This document shows positions 11,315-23,850 of a stretch of DNA of 64,000 nucleotides, piece after piece. How positions within the stretch are numbered: the stretch's first letter is position 1; each line of letters starts with the position of its first letter. The position numbers and the translations under genes are program-made. The notes under the pieces were generated by a model. That model saw only the letters and a list, made by a program, of their open reading frames with translations. It did no database searches and was not told the DNA's origin. The stretch is from positions 10,540,001 through 10,604,000 of the forward strand of contig CP075495.1 of NCBI GenBank assembly GCA_021613535.1. The letters are read 5' to 3'. This DNA is from Adineta vaga (Eukaryota; Rotifera).

Positions 11315-13015
11315 ATGTCTCAACAACAAACAGAAAAACAACGTTTAGTCTATTCGATATTACAATTTCTCAATGATGAAATACAAGCCGAAACTTCGAA
11401 TTCTGAACGACGTGAGAGTTTGGAAGGTATATTAACTATTTTATATACGAAAATTATCTCAGTTGTATACGAATGATTCTGCTTCTTTAGTTGCTGTTCA
11501 ATGTCTAGAAACAGCTTATGAAGTATCTTTGTCAAATGCACAAAATCAGTCAACATTTGGTCCTGGTATAGATCTTCTATCATTGGTATCGGATGTTTCA
11601 TCAACAATGACACAGACTATGAACTTTACATCATGGTTAGGTGCTGCTACTGAACAACCTGTAAGATTTACTATTTCATATGGATATTTGAAGTTCTTCG
11701 AATGAGAGTATGTTATCTTTTGTTCTAGTCAATAAATATACCATTAACTGATGATATGCGACAACAAGCTGATAGATTAAAAAATGAAGGAAATGAATTT
11801 GTTAAACAAGAAAAATATAAAGAAGCTTTAGATGCATATAATTCAGCAATTCAAATTGATAGTAATAATGCTATTTATTACTGTAATCGGTCAGTTTAAT
11901 TTCTATTCTCTCAAATAAAAATCAATTATTTCATTTTATATAGTGCTGCTGCGCATAATAAATTGAACAATAATGATCAAGCATTAACTGATTGCTTTCG
12001 TTCAATTGAAATCGATCCAAATTATAGTAAAGCATATGGACGACTTGGGTATGTATATGAAATACATTCTACTATTAAATATCAATCGGTAACCAATGTG
12101 TCTGTTTATTTAGTGTTATTTATCTTTCATTAGACAAAGTCCATGAAGCACTTGATGCATATAAAAAAGCACAGACATTAGAACCAAATAATGAGACTTA
12201 TAAACAATCTATTCGAATTTGTGAAGATCGATTAATTGGAGCACCAGGAGGTGCTGCTGCAGCAGGAGCAGCAGGTGTAAGTTACTTTACAATCGTTGAT
12301 TATATTTTAGTATTATCTTCTTTTTTTGTTTGTATCTAGGGACCAAATCTTCAATCAATGTTTGGTTCATTATTAGGTGGAATGGGTGGAATGGGTGGAA
12401 TGAGTGGAATGGGCGGAATGGGTGGTGTTGGTGCTGCTGGTGGACCCGATATGATGTCATTTTTTAATAATCCATCATTAATGAACATGGTTTGTTGGTT
12501 TTTCTTTCTTTCTTTTGAAATAGAAAATATCGATATTGTTTACGATCAATAGGCGATGCAATTTGTTCAAAATCCTCAAGTTCAAGGATTGTAAGATGAT
12601 TCACGTTACAGAATAATATCATCGCTGTATTTGTTTTTATTATTTTAGAATGGCAAATTTAGTAACAAATTTAGGTGCACAAGAGGGTGGTGATGTTGGA
12701 TTAGAAACTCTATTACAAACGTCAGTTTGAAGAGAAATAAATTGTTTTTGTTTTTTTCTCAGAATTATATCTTTGATTTATATAGTGGTCAACGTATGGC
12801 TAGTGAAATCTCAGCTACTAATCCTGAACTGATCGAATCATTGCGACGTAATACAGGTAATCGAAATCAAACTGATGGGAATAATGATTCAACATCGCAA
12901 GATCATTCTAATGAATCATCAGGTATATTTCTAAGAAAATGATCGAAAAATATTTGTTCTGTTTTCTGTAGATACACATCAAAATTCAGATCAACATAAA
13001 CCTGCACCATCATAA
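11315..13015 (+). CDS. SGTA: Small glutamine-rich TPR co-chaperone (SGTA/SGTB)
   Basis: Multi-exon. The N-terminal dimerisation domain ([15 protein letters not shown] ... [12 protein letters not shown]) matches SGTA, which passes tail-anchored proteins to the BAG6/GET pathway. Three TPR repeats follow: [41 protein letters not shown], and [20 protein letters not shown], including the Lys/Asn/Asn/Lys/Arg carboxylate-clamp type residues used for HSP70/HSP90 tails. A Gly/Met-rich low-complexity region ([11 protein letters not shown]) and a C-terminal helical NP-repeat part ([23 protein letters not shown]) then lead to a polar tail ending at 13015. The C-terminal region is Asn/Ser-rich rather than strongly Gln-rich. 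Whether it corresponds to vertebrate SGTA or SGTB cannot be decided, as the duplication is probably vertebrate-specific. Donor sites are GTAAG/GTATG. Confidence 0.93.
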
Positions 13016-13271
13016 TCATAAACTGTTTGTTATTCATTTTTATCTTTTGACTTTTGATTTGTTTGTTTTTCTTCTACTTCCATATTCGTGTGTTAACAGT
13101 ACATTCAGTTTTTGGTTTTGTTTTCTTCTCTCTATACACATTTATGCAATTCATTTACTTTCGGTTATTTTCCACTGATTATTGAAAAGATTTTGTTTAT
13201 GGAAAGAAGAAGAAAAAATAAATGTGCACACACAATAAAAATGAACGACAAAAGAAATTAATAATATGTTT
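13016..13271. other. Convergent 3' regions of SGT and cathepsin genes
   Basis: T-rich 3' UTR sequence of the SGT gene, with AATAAA elements near 13218 and 13235, next to the stop codon of the minus-strand protease. No gene seen. Confidence 0.6.
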
Positions 13272-13959
13272 TTATGTTAATTTTGCATAATAAGCCATTG
13301 AAGCAATTCCACACATATTTCCTTTATCTTTTACCAAACGAAAATAACCTTTTTCACCCCATTTTTCTGCCCATGAATTTTTTATAATCCAATAAGGCAT
13401 TTTCATTGCACTATCATAACCGTAACCAACAACTACCATAGCATGATCCATATCTTGTCGACGATTCGGACAACCAGATATTGATAAAACACCCGATTTA
13501 TAAAACATAAATAATTGAGAATCAGCATCGAGACCAATAAATATTGGTCCATAATCAACAAGAGCTTTAGCCATTGCTTTTTCATCACCTTCGGGTATTG
13601 CACCATATTCGATGTTACCGAGATTGATTTGATTGATTCCACTTGTTTTACATGTTTGTTTCTTTCCAGCATATGGATAAGATGCAAGTGTTGCAATTTT
13701 ACCACCTTGTCCTAATAGATAACGAATACTTGGTGGAAAATTTCCACCATTACAACCATTATTGCCATTACTAGAACAATCAGTAATTTGTTGTGGACTA
13801 AATTCAACTACAGTTGAAGATTTTGTTTTTATAGCATAAAGAGATTCTAAGACAGAAGCAGCAGCAAAAGCATAACAACATCCACAATTTTGTTGACTTT
13901 TAACACCGCTAACAACATTTTTACTACGCCAATCGAATGAACTTGTTGACTGAGCATTA

Positions 13960-13991
<32 letters not shown>

Positions 13992-14630
13992 GTTACTGTT
14001 ACTGTTATTCGGACTGATTAAGTTCCAAAGCCAATCTGTAAATCCACGTCTATCATGATGTTTTTGATGACGTTTTCTATTGATCATACTTCGTTTCAAT
14101 CGTCGTTGATGATAATGATGTTTATAGAGTTTATCTAAACTACGACGTACAGAATTTTCATCATAAGTTTTGTCATCCAGAAGACGTCGTCGTAAACTAG
14201 TCGATACAATTAATCCTTTTTTTAATGAATTGAATTCATCTAATGTCCAATCAGCAAATTCATTTAATTCTAATTCAAATGTACGTAATGCATTGAGATT
14301 AGATTCCAAAACATATTTTAAATGATCACGAAATAAACGAAAACGTTGTTTTTCCTCTTCTAAAATAAAAGAAATGCAAATTCGAATATTAGTTTATCGA
14401 GCAATTACGTACCCAAAGATGAATAAGCACGACCATAGTTTGATTTAAAATATGACCACATACGACTGACTGCTGAATCATTCAGACTTAACATTCCTTC
14501 GAATTTAAATTTTGCCGCATCAACAAAACTATCAACGTAATCTTGAAATGATGAACTACTAAATAATCCTTGAACTGGTGCACATAAACTGATTAAACAT
14601 ATAGCTGAGAATAATCCATTGCAACTTCAT
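13272..14630 (-). CDS. Cathepsin L-like papain-family cysteine protease (signal-peptide frame broken)
   Basis: Two main exons on the minus strand (14630-14413, 14359-13272; intron 14360-14412). The propeptide shows an ERFNIN-like pattern (EEEKQRFRLFRDHLKYVLE ... ELELNEFADWTLDEF), then a long basic linker with a poly-Asn tract, then the mature papain domain. Catalytic Cys is in QQNCGCCYAFA, where the family normally has CGSCWAF, so Ser and Trp are replaced by Cys and Tyr. The His is in MDHAMVVVGYG and the Asn in YWIIKNSWAEKWGEKGY. A substrate-binding GCNGG is present. The ATG at 14630-14628 opens with MKLQW, but the hydrophobic signal peptide continues in the next frame (LFSAICLISLCAPVQG): one surplus base near 14615 separates them. 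So either the sequence has an error or this copy lacks its normal start. Confidence 0.85.
13958..13991 (-). repeat. AAT/ATT microsatellite coding poly-Asn in the cathepsin linker
   Basis: A triplet run (ATT on the plus strand) encodes about a dozen Asn residues between the propeptide and the mature protease, in a linker probably removed on activation. Confidence 0.85.
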
Positions 14631-16513
14631 CTTATGTTACTAGAAAAACGTAAAATGATGAATAATCAGAAAATATTTAATATTTATATGACATACAGTT
14701 CTTTACATACTCTGTCATTATTATATGAGTATACGGCGAACGATTCTGTTTTTTTTTCTCTCTCATCTTATTTTCTAATATCCAGGTGTATTTTGTACGA
14801 CTAAATATTTCGCTTCCAGTGCTTGAGAAAGGGTACATATTTTTTGCAAAAAAAACAAAATGCATGATCCTCCATAACGATTACATGCTCTCTTTCATGA
14901 TATTTAATCGATCATATATCGAACAAGAACCATAGAAATACATTGTATAGCATCGATGATTGTATGATGGCTGTGCAAAGACTGATTCATATTAGTAATG
15001 GAATATAATTGTAATGATTGTTGATCAGTAATATTTATCGATGGCAGAAAAGTTATATCGTATATTTATTGTTTTTTCAATCACACATTTAATATTTGAA
15101 CGTTATTTAACGTATTTATGAAGTTACATTTCACACTGAGTACTATTTGGGTTTCTTTACTTCGTATGATAAATATTGATTGAAATATTTCTTTACTTGA
15201 TATAATTCGTCTTTTCATTCGTTAACAAGGTTGATAATACATGAAATGAAAAAATCTATATATTTTTATGGTTTCATTTATCATGACATAGTAGACATGT
15301 TAATACAATTTATTTGATATTTTTAAAACAAGACTAGAGAAAAGTCCAATATCCACGTAGTGAAATTAGTATGTCATGAAAGAGCATAATAATTTATCTA
15401 TAATTTTATTCAATATTATTGTGTGCAATTCATTACAGACGTTATTCAAGATAATATGAAGTCGACCAAGTGAAAAAAAATCATGATACTCCTCGCATAA
15501 ACTAAATAAAATATAGTTCTTGAAATCTTTCTCGTTGTGATTTGTTTCCAAAGTATCGTCGTAAATTGCACTTGCTGATGTTCTTATACTGACTTTCTCT
15601 TTTGTCAGAGTTATTGCTGCTGTCATATTTCTTACAATCGTAGCAAGATACAGAGCACGTTGAATTCTCACACTATTTCTTCTTGCAAACTTGTGATGCA
15701 CCGATCTCATAGGTTCTAAAGCGACGATTATTTACTTTTTGTTAGTTGTGCTGCATTGTTACATGTCTTTGGTACAATGTATTTATAGTTGGTACTAGAC
15801 AACATCGATACCTTCGATCATCATTCCTCCATAATTGATCGCTTTCTTATTGCCATTATCTGTTTAATCAAATATTATAATCATACTAAATAGTTGTATA
15901 AGACTAGTCTCTCTGAAAGATATTTACAGTTCTATGATGATTAATTTCAATATTACTATCCATGCTATCATTATACGAAATTACATAAGAAACAAAACAA
16001 AAATTTAGACAAAATCTCGCTGAATTATAACAAATGTGTCGAGAAATACTGATGTTAAAGCGTATTGATATACTTTTATTTGACTTGTTGATGTTTGGTT
16101 TTCCTATGCAGTGTTTTCGTTCATGCACAGCGTATAGTAACAGTATTTAGTTGTAGATCGATAGCACGTGGCATTATTTTAATATTTTTACTTGTCGCCG
16201 ATCAACAAGACAACTTCAATATATACAAATAGCCTTACCTCGTCAAAAATAAACTAGTAAATATTTCTCATATTATATCAGTCATACATGTGCTGTTTTC
16301 TAGTAATAAAGAAACTTAAAATCTGTATATTGTTGCTTTCTTAGTCAGTATAGTGAGAATATAATCCATGTCAAAGATCGACAGAAATTATTTTCATGTG
16401 GTAACGACTCTGTGAATATACTTCTGATTATAACAGATTTCATCGCAATAGTACGAAGAAAACAAAAATTAACTTGAAATTTATTTCTCTCTCAGAGATT
16501 ACAATTTATGAAT
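14631..16513. other. Gene-poor stretch between cathepsin and NHL genes
   Basis: About 1.9 kb. Two minus-strand open frames (about 15366-15710, 114 codons; 15904-16128, 74 codons) look like ordinary sequence without repeats but I recognise no domain and see no convincing splice structure. They may be chance frames or remnants of a decayed gene. No RNA gene or mobile element found. Confidence 0.5.
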
Positions 16514-18009
16514 TTAGATTTTGTCAAATTTTTGTATACGATGATTGTTTTTGTCTGCTGCGTAGAGATTAATTTGTTGATCAAGCACGATCGATACAGG
16601 TTCATTAAGAAGAATTAAACTACTATCAGAGACTTCTGTAGTATCAACAATGGTTGCACCAGATGATTGTCCAGACAAGAAAAGTTGTATGCGATGATTT
16701 TGCGTATCTGCTACATAAACATTACATGAAGCATCGAGTGCTACACCATTAGGACTAGCCAATAAAGTCGATGCAGAACCACAGTATTAACAATGATTAA
16801 ACTATTCGTTGAAGAGTCGAAATAGAGGCCAGTAGGAGTATGCAGTTGTGAAGTACTCAATTCCTGACCATTACCACCAGCAACTAATGGTCCTGTTGAT
16901 GAAGGTGGCGAGAAACTTACTATACGATGATTCATAGTATCTGCAACATAGACAATGCCCGTAAGTGGATTGCGTGTAATACCATACGGAGTATTCAAAT
17001 GACTTAATGAATTGCCGACAGTATCTGTAAATATAAATATAAGTTAGAACAATGAAGACAATGAAGGACGAATTCCTTCTTTATAAATAACCCGATGAAA
17101 TAGTATAGAAATATACATAGAATTTTTCTCTTTGGTGTATTACTAATAGGATTATTTGTTTGATTTAAAAATCGTACTTGTCATGCCAGCTATTGTTGAA
17201 CCAGAAGTTGCTCCACTATATCAAAATTGAATTCGATGATTGCCTGTGTCCGCAACATAAACGTTTCCAGCTGAATCAACAGCTACACCTGTAGCACTAG
17301 TTAACTGATTAGTTGTTGAACCACTCACTCCATTAATTTGTCCGGCTATTGTTGTATCAGTCCATGCATTCAAAGCTTGTTTCTGAATGCGATTGTTACC
17401 AGTATCGGCAATACACAGTGTGTTTAACGAATCTATTAATAGAACAAAAGGAGAATTCAATTGATTTGCTGCAGTTCCTGACACACCGCTTGTTCCAGTA
17501 ACAGTATTTACACTGACATTCCAAGTGAGTGTGATAACAGTAGTGGCTGCAAGATATATTTTGTAATATTAAATTATAAAAATCTTCTAAAATAATCAGA
17601 GATTTCAAAGTATTTTTACTTAGAGACGTAGTTGTTGTTGTTGTAGTTTGTTCTTGGATTAGTGTAATGAGAGTATAAATAGCAATACCTAATGCTAGCA
17701 AAGAAAGCACGCCGATAATTGATAAAGCTGTTATCAATGGTATACACCATTTTTTCATTCCACTAATCAAGCTTGTTTCTGACACTCTAAATCATTCAAT
17801 ATTAGTGTAAAATTAAATGATGTGATGCAAAATTTTTAGAAGCTTGTTCAGAAAGTATTTCAGATCGATCAATTGATATTCGTTTATAATCTTGTTCAGT
17901 GTGAACAGGTATGATCTTCAAAGATAATATTATTTGAGTTTACTACTTGTGAAGTATATTGAGATAGTTTCGGTTTTTGAACATATACTTGTCGAATAGT
18001 TCGATACAT
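16514..18009 (-). pseudogene. NHL-repeat single-pass membrane protein, decayed copy
   Basis: Reads on the minus strand from an ATG at 18009-18007 (MYRTIRQVYVQKP). After a cytoplasmic segment comes a membrane helix (PLITALSIIGVLSLLALGIA, 17785-17621 exon), a poly-Thr stretch, an intron (about 17619-17550), then NHL beta-propeller repeats with the typical signatures VADTGNHRIQ, IADTGNNRIQ, VADTMNHRI, VADTQNHRIQ and AADKNNHRIQ. Breaks seen: a frame change near 17917-17935 in the N-terminal part; no GT donor before the acceptor at about 17788; an in-frame TGA at about 17220 directly after an NHRIQF motif; and a one-base loss near 16779-16787, where the frame resumes as SASTLLASPNGVALDAS. An intron at about 17180-17025 is normal. 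Several independent lesions argue for a pseudogene. NHL proteins of this shape form large families in rotifers. Confidence 0.75.
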
Positions 18010-21000
18010 ATTTTCATAATAAACAACCACGGCTAATGCAATGGGATAGTTGATGAAGTAAATTCGAGTGCATTTATTTTTCGTTGACAGAGAACAAAAT
18101 TATGTTATTATAACAAATTCATCCAGTAAACCTCTGCAAATATTGTAAGTTATTTATTACAAAATCATCAGGAAAAAATTTCAATACAAGTTGTTATTTT
18201 AGCCAGAAGTATTAGATTATTAGAACATCTGGTTAAATATTTTCCTATCAGAAGAAATAGAGCTTCACAAACAAAAACATTTTCCTCCATAAACTCGTCA
18301 ACTAGCTTAATTATTCTAACAAAATAGCATAGTTTCAAGAATATACAAGAAATCAACATGTCAGATTAATTTTGTTCTTTTCTATAATTGAGATAAATCA
18401 GAGCAGCATTAAAATACATCTCGCATGCATATAAATATTTTGACAGTAAAAGTGACATTAACTTAGATGTATCTTCAATCAATAGAAAATCGTCAGAATA
18501 TATTGAATAAAAAACTTTCGTACAAATAAGACTAATTGGATAACATTGAATATCGATATCTATATTTAATCATCGAATCAATTGTTGAGAAGTCATTTAT
18601 CCTGTCAGTGATCTGTATCCTCATTCCATCTAATAAGAACTTTTTTGTTTTGAATAAAGAAAGAAAAATAATATGTATCTAAGTTATGATGTAATCTCAT
18701 TTGTCACATGAACTAAGTTATCTCGAATATTCATGACTTAGAATGGCGATCTTACATCATCCATTACTAGATATCGTTTTTCTTGTTTTATTAATGATGA
18801 ACAGATTAGTTTTCATAATTATATCTATGAATATTTGTTCAATACGTTTGATATTGTTGATAACGTGTGAAATAGAATTGTCGTTGGTAATATAAAAATC
18901 GTTTTTGTTTGGGTTTTTTTTCTGATTAATTCAAGGGGTTATTTCTTTCTAAAACAACATGATTAACAATAGACAACTCAATCATTTATTCAAATGAGCC
19001 AAGTTCGACTCATTCTATTTATTGATCGATCAATATTAATGATGGAAATCTTTCAAATATGTTCTCAAGTCGTTTTGATAAGTTTTACAAATCAAATATC
19101 TGAATAGAAAGTAAGAGAATCGATTAAAACAACAACAGATAAATGACTATTGTCTATAACAAAGAGGAAATAAATGCATATAAACGACATTGAAGAAGAA
19201 CAACAACAACGACGATAATAGTTGGCAATCCAAAGAAAAGGGACAAGGACTCAGACGTTATTCTTTACTCTCACGCGCACACTAGAAGCATTCAATGTCT
19301 ATACTCTTCTAGAATATCGATAGTAGCAAACGAAAAAAACAACAATTCGAGTAGATCATTTGCATACAAAAAGAAGCCAGAGAATATATTTCTTAATGTT
19401 GTTGATGAACTCTCTTTGTCGTTTTGGATAATCAAATTTTTGTTGGCTTTAGAAAAGCTAATCACTTGTCGTTTTTCTGTCTTTTCGCGAATGTATACAA
19501 ACATATTATGACTTTTTTAAAAGTACTCAGCCATGTGTACATGATATTATTTGACAAAACAAACGATACCAGAACGCTCACATTGACATTCGTTTAGTTT
19601 TATTTTCTCTCTATATATACATATTCTTTCTTTTTAATAAAAAGAAATAAACATAGATTGATCTAGACGGTTTTGTTTGATTAGAATACTCAAAAAAAGA
19701 CACATAAGTGTCACTTATTTCTGTCGCATGCTTTCTTAGTCTATTTTCTTTGATTAATTAAACTCAAAAACATCTACTCATCGATAATCATAAGAATACG
19801 AATAAGAAAATTCATCTTCATCAAAAGTATGACTTTTAGATTGATTTTGTCTTGCCTTATCTTATTCATATCTACTAGTGAAAAGAAACTGTTCTTTTAA
19901 TCAACATCGTCATCAATGCCCTGCAGAAAAACAAGTACAGATAGAACATATATATCGAATTATTCGAGATGATGCATTTCCTTTTTTTTTGCTCTCTTCG
20001 TGGTAGATGCTTGTCTACTCTTTTCTATTTGTCCATTATGATAAGCAGACAATCATTCAAAAACATTACATATGTATATTCGAATGACAAAATCGATCAA
20101 TGAAAGTATCCATCTTGCAGATCAAAAATATAGATGAAGAAAATTTGATGCATTTGTAATGTTAGATTACGTTATGTATCCCATTCTTTCTCTTCTTCTT
20201 CTTCTTCTTCTTCTATCTTCAAGCATATTGTCTGTTTTCATTTCATTAGTTTGCCTCTAAACAATAGTAGTAATATTCTCATCTGGTTCTCTTACAGTGA
20301 TTCTCTATTACCAAAGGGAAAATTTTAGTAATGTAAGGAAATATTATTGTCGTCATCCCAGCTCATCATATGTTAAAACGAATGAGGTCAACAGGGAAAG
20401 AAGAAAAAAAGAAGACGAAGAAAATATGGATTCATATCATCATCCCGACCATGTCAGAAAATAGAGAGCAGCTGTCCTCTATTTGAACAATTGGCTAAAC
20501 GATGGGTGACGACTGAAGTATATGAGTAAGGAAGAATAGTAACTTCTGGCATGAATGACGTGCGTATGTATACATATATGTGTGTACAATTAATCTGTCC
20601 AAATAGAAATAAACATAATCAGTGAGTATGAGAGAAATGGATGAATGGTATATAACACATCAGTTTTCTTTTGTATACTATTATTCAACTTGATAATGCC
20701 GAGTTCGATCGATTAGCATAGAGATACATTAGTTGAAGAACAAATAACACATTAGCACAGAAATTCGTTACCTGTCTCCTAATTTATGTCCATATAACAA
20801 ATTATCTTTCTCGTCTATCTCTAAATTTCTATGTTGATATTTGAAGGTAATTGAAAGTCTATTTGTAGTTAACGATAAGACTCGAGTATGAAAAGAAAAT
20901 CTATTTCTATCTTATAATCCATCAATTTCTATCATCATCATCGTTGTCGTTCTAATGAAGATAATTCATTAATACACAGCTGTTATTCGAAGTTTTTCAG

Positions 21001-22031
21001 AAGACTTTTTCTTAAAAAAAAAGAAAGGAGAAGAAAGTCTTCACATCCGGGGATGTTCATTGAATCTATTCCATGTTCTAAATTAATATGATAATGAAGC
21101 ATGAAAATAATAGTTATTTTTCTCCGTGTTTTTTTTCTGATTAGAATAAAGTAAGATGGATAATCTTGTGAAAAGAAAAACTTATTCATCCACTCATCTA
21201 TCTTTTTCTCCCGAAATAAGAATTAGCTGCTCATACATTATAAGAGAAACTTCAAAAAATCTAATTATTCTTTTCTGTCGATATGATGTTTCTCGTCTTG
21301 TTTTGTTTTCCTCTTCAATTATTACTAATGATAAATACAGATTTACTATATCTAGATATCATTTGTCGAGAGATAGTTCATGCGTAGGTACATATTCAGT
21401 ATTTATATCAGATATAGATCAATTTCTAAGATAATCTAAAAAAAGAGTATATAGTTGTAAAGATATTCAAATCTCTGTCTATTGTGTTAGAAAATAGACA
21501 ACGAGTTGCTATTTTTTTCTCTTTTTCTTTCTTTTTTCCTTCTTATACAGCTCTCTGTTTCTCTTGATATTATTTCTTTCAACACTTCTATTGCTACGAT
21601 GTCTTTGTCATCCTAACAGTATGACTATTGTAATCATACCATTCGGTCTACTAATGGAATGGAAAACGATGTTCTATTGAAGACTGAGGATCATGGTATT
21701 ACTGGTGTGCATCATGTGTTTTTGACGAGCAAAATAGATATTTCTATTTTGCCCCACTCTTTCTTATACGAAAACTTCTTTCAGCATATTAAGTCTTTTG
21801 AGTAGATAGATCGTTATTTGTCTTCGTATAATTACTTAGGAACCTCGTCTAATGCATGAGAGATATTATCGCAATATAAACTATTTCTTTTTAGATTATT
21901 ATCGTCGATTTTGTTCTCTCTTCTGACTCTTTCCGTATCACGACGTCAACTAGTTTTATACTTACCTATACTTTTTCAAGACAATGTTGTGGTTCAATAA
22001 TATCAAATCATACTAGATTTCATCCAATCAA
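18010..22031. other. Long gene-poor region (4 kb) upstream of the GPCR gene
   Basis: No supported gene. Contains T/C-rich tracts, a TTC microsatellite at 20188-20214 and many short TA runs. The 63-codon minus-strand frame at 18168-18359 has protein-like composition but no recognisable family. No tRNA, snRNA or mobile-element signature was found. Given its length compared with gaps elsewhere in the window, part of it may be GPCR regulatory sequence; that is inference. Confidence 0.5.
20188..20214. repeat. TTC/TCT microsatellite
   Basis: Simple trinucleotide run in the gene-poor region; no associated gene. Confidence 0.8.
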
Positions 22032-23825
22032 ATGGAAATTCATTTACACGAAAACTTCAATCAAACATCATTAGTGCAATCTCATACAGATGATATTATC
22101 CATGATGAATTAAAACTTGGTATTCTAAAAATATGTTTATTTAGTACATTTTTTGTATTGGGATTAATTGGTAATTCATTGGTACTTGTTGGCATAGGAC
22201 TTAACAAGGGCATGCAGACACCAACGAATCTATTAATATTTAATTTAGCACTTGCTGATATATTATTCATTATTGTTTGTATTCCAACAACGCTATTTAG
22301 TTTTTTTGGTCGTTGGCCTTTTGCTGAATTTGGCTGTAAATTAGGTAAAGAAATGAATAAAGACATTCATTCATTCATTCTTTTCTTATTTATTATTTAA
22401 AACGACCTGTCCTTGTTATTATTGCTTTAGCACAATTCATCAATCATCTATCTGCTTTTATGAGCATATATTTACTTGTATTCATGTCAATTGATCGTTA
22501 CCTAGCTGTCGTTCATGCTATTGATTCGATTGGAAATTATCGAACAACAAAAAACACGACCATTTGGATTATGTACGTCATTGATTTTCTTGTTTTCTCT
22601 TGAGTATTAAAACAAGAGAATAAAACGATTTATCGATAATTACATCTATAGAGTAGGGAAAAGAAAAAAGAAATTTTTTGCTTTGTTTCAGGGCTCTATG
22701 GCTGATTGGCATTAGTGTATCGATGATTATTGGTTCATTATTTACGGTGATACGATTTGGTGGAAATGGATCACCAGTATCCATGTATTGTCTTTTACGC
22801 TATTTACAAATGGATTCTGATAATAGTCCATCTGCATTAACAGCAGCATTGAATACTACAACTCATTTTCCAATACAGAATTCCTCGAGAACATTTCTTT
22901 TATATAATCATACTGTTGAAACATCTTTAAATTCGCCAACACAAGTCATACCTATTGAAGCAAGTCTATATTGGCTTGGTTTTGTTGTGTTTTTATACGC
23001 GCTTCCATTAACAATTATTGTTATTCTCTATGGATTAATGTTGAAATTTTTACGTGGAGCGCGAGGTCAATCTGTCGGAAGAAGTAAACGACGTGCTACA
23101 CGAATGATTCTAGCGGTTGTTTTGACCTATGCTTTCTGTTGGTTTTTAATGCAGTTATCCTTTATTTCAAATGTTATTCTTTCACAAAATATTAGCCACG
23201 ATTTTGCTACTTATATGGATATATTAACAACATTTGCGAATGTTTTTGCTTATCTCAATTCTGTACGTAGAAATTTTTAGAAGAAATTTGTCATTCTCTT
23301 CTGTTATTTTAGTGTACAAATCCAATTCTTTATGGTTTTATGTCGAAAAATTTTCGATCATCATTCATTGATTTACTCTGTTGTCGTTATTCAAAACGGC
23401 GTCGTTGTCGCCATAATGATAGTTTACGAAATCGACGTCCAACAGGAAATATGACAAGTATTCTCAATTCCAAACATCAACAAAGTGATTATAACATGAT
23501 TAGATCATCCGTCTCACATTATTCACAAATGAATCCAACAACTGGAATGTCAACAGCTGGTGGTGATGGTACATTTTCATCATCATCACGTTTAACTACA
23601 GAATTATTACCAAAATATGAGCAACAAGAAACTACAATCAATCATGTACAAAATTTATCAACGGATAATCATAGTTCATGTCATATTACAGTTGGTACAC
23701 AAACAAATAATACGAATGATAAATCACATCGACGACGAAAACATACTGAAAAATCACCAGTTGTCGCATATTCTTCTTTACCAACACAATTGATGGTAAA
23801 AAATACTGGAATGTTATATGCATAA
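22032..23825 (+). CDS. Class A (rhodopsin-type) GPCR, neuropeptide receptor, allatostatin-A/galanin-like
   Basis: Four exons: 22032-22344, 22431-22572, 22692-23262, 23313-23825, all with GTAAAG/GTACGT donors. Extracellular N terminus has an N-glycosylation site (NQTS). TM1 has GNSLVLVGI, TM2 has NLALADILF, the TM3 Cys is in FGCKL, the TM3 end is MSIDRYLAVVHA (DRY), TM5 is LYALPLTIIVILYG, TM7 is CTNPILYGF (NPxxY). TM6 reads VLTYAFCWFLMQ, lacking the usual CWxP proline. Basic intracellular loop 3 (GRSKRRATRMIL), a palmitoylation-type CC after TM7, and a long Ser/Thr-rich tail follow. Extracellular loop 2 is long, with several NxS/T sites. The STxSIDRYLAVVHAI region is closest in memory to allatostatin-A/galanin/somatostatin receptors; the exact ligand is not inferable. 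Confidence 0.88.
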
Positions 23826-23826
23826 A

Positions 23827-23850
23827 AAAAGAGAGAGAGAGAGAGAGAAA
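23827..23850. repeat. GA dinucleotide run in GPCR 3' region
   Basis: Short purine dinucleotide tract directly after the GPCR stop codon; simple repeat in the 3' UTR. Confidence 0.75.

Noticed and set aside
15366-15710. 114-codon minus-strand frame
   Set aside because: No domain, no splice context or neighbouring exons; may be chance or a remnant.
15904-16128. 74-codon minus-strand frame
   Set aside because: Ile/Ser/Asn-rich, no recognisable family and no supporting exons.
18168-18359. 63-codon minus-strand frame in the gene-poor region
   Set aside because: Protein-like by eye but isolated, with no family, promoter or splice evidence.
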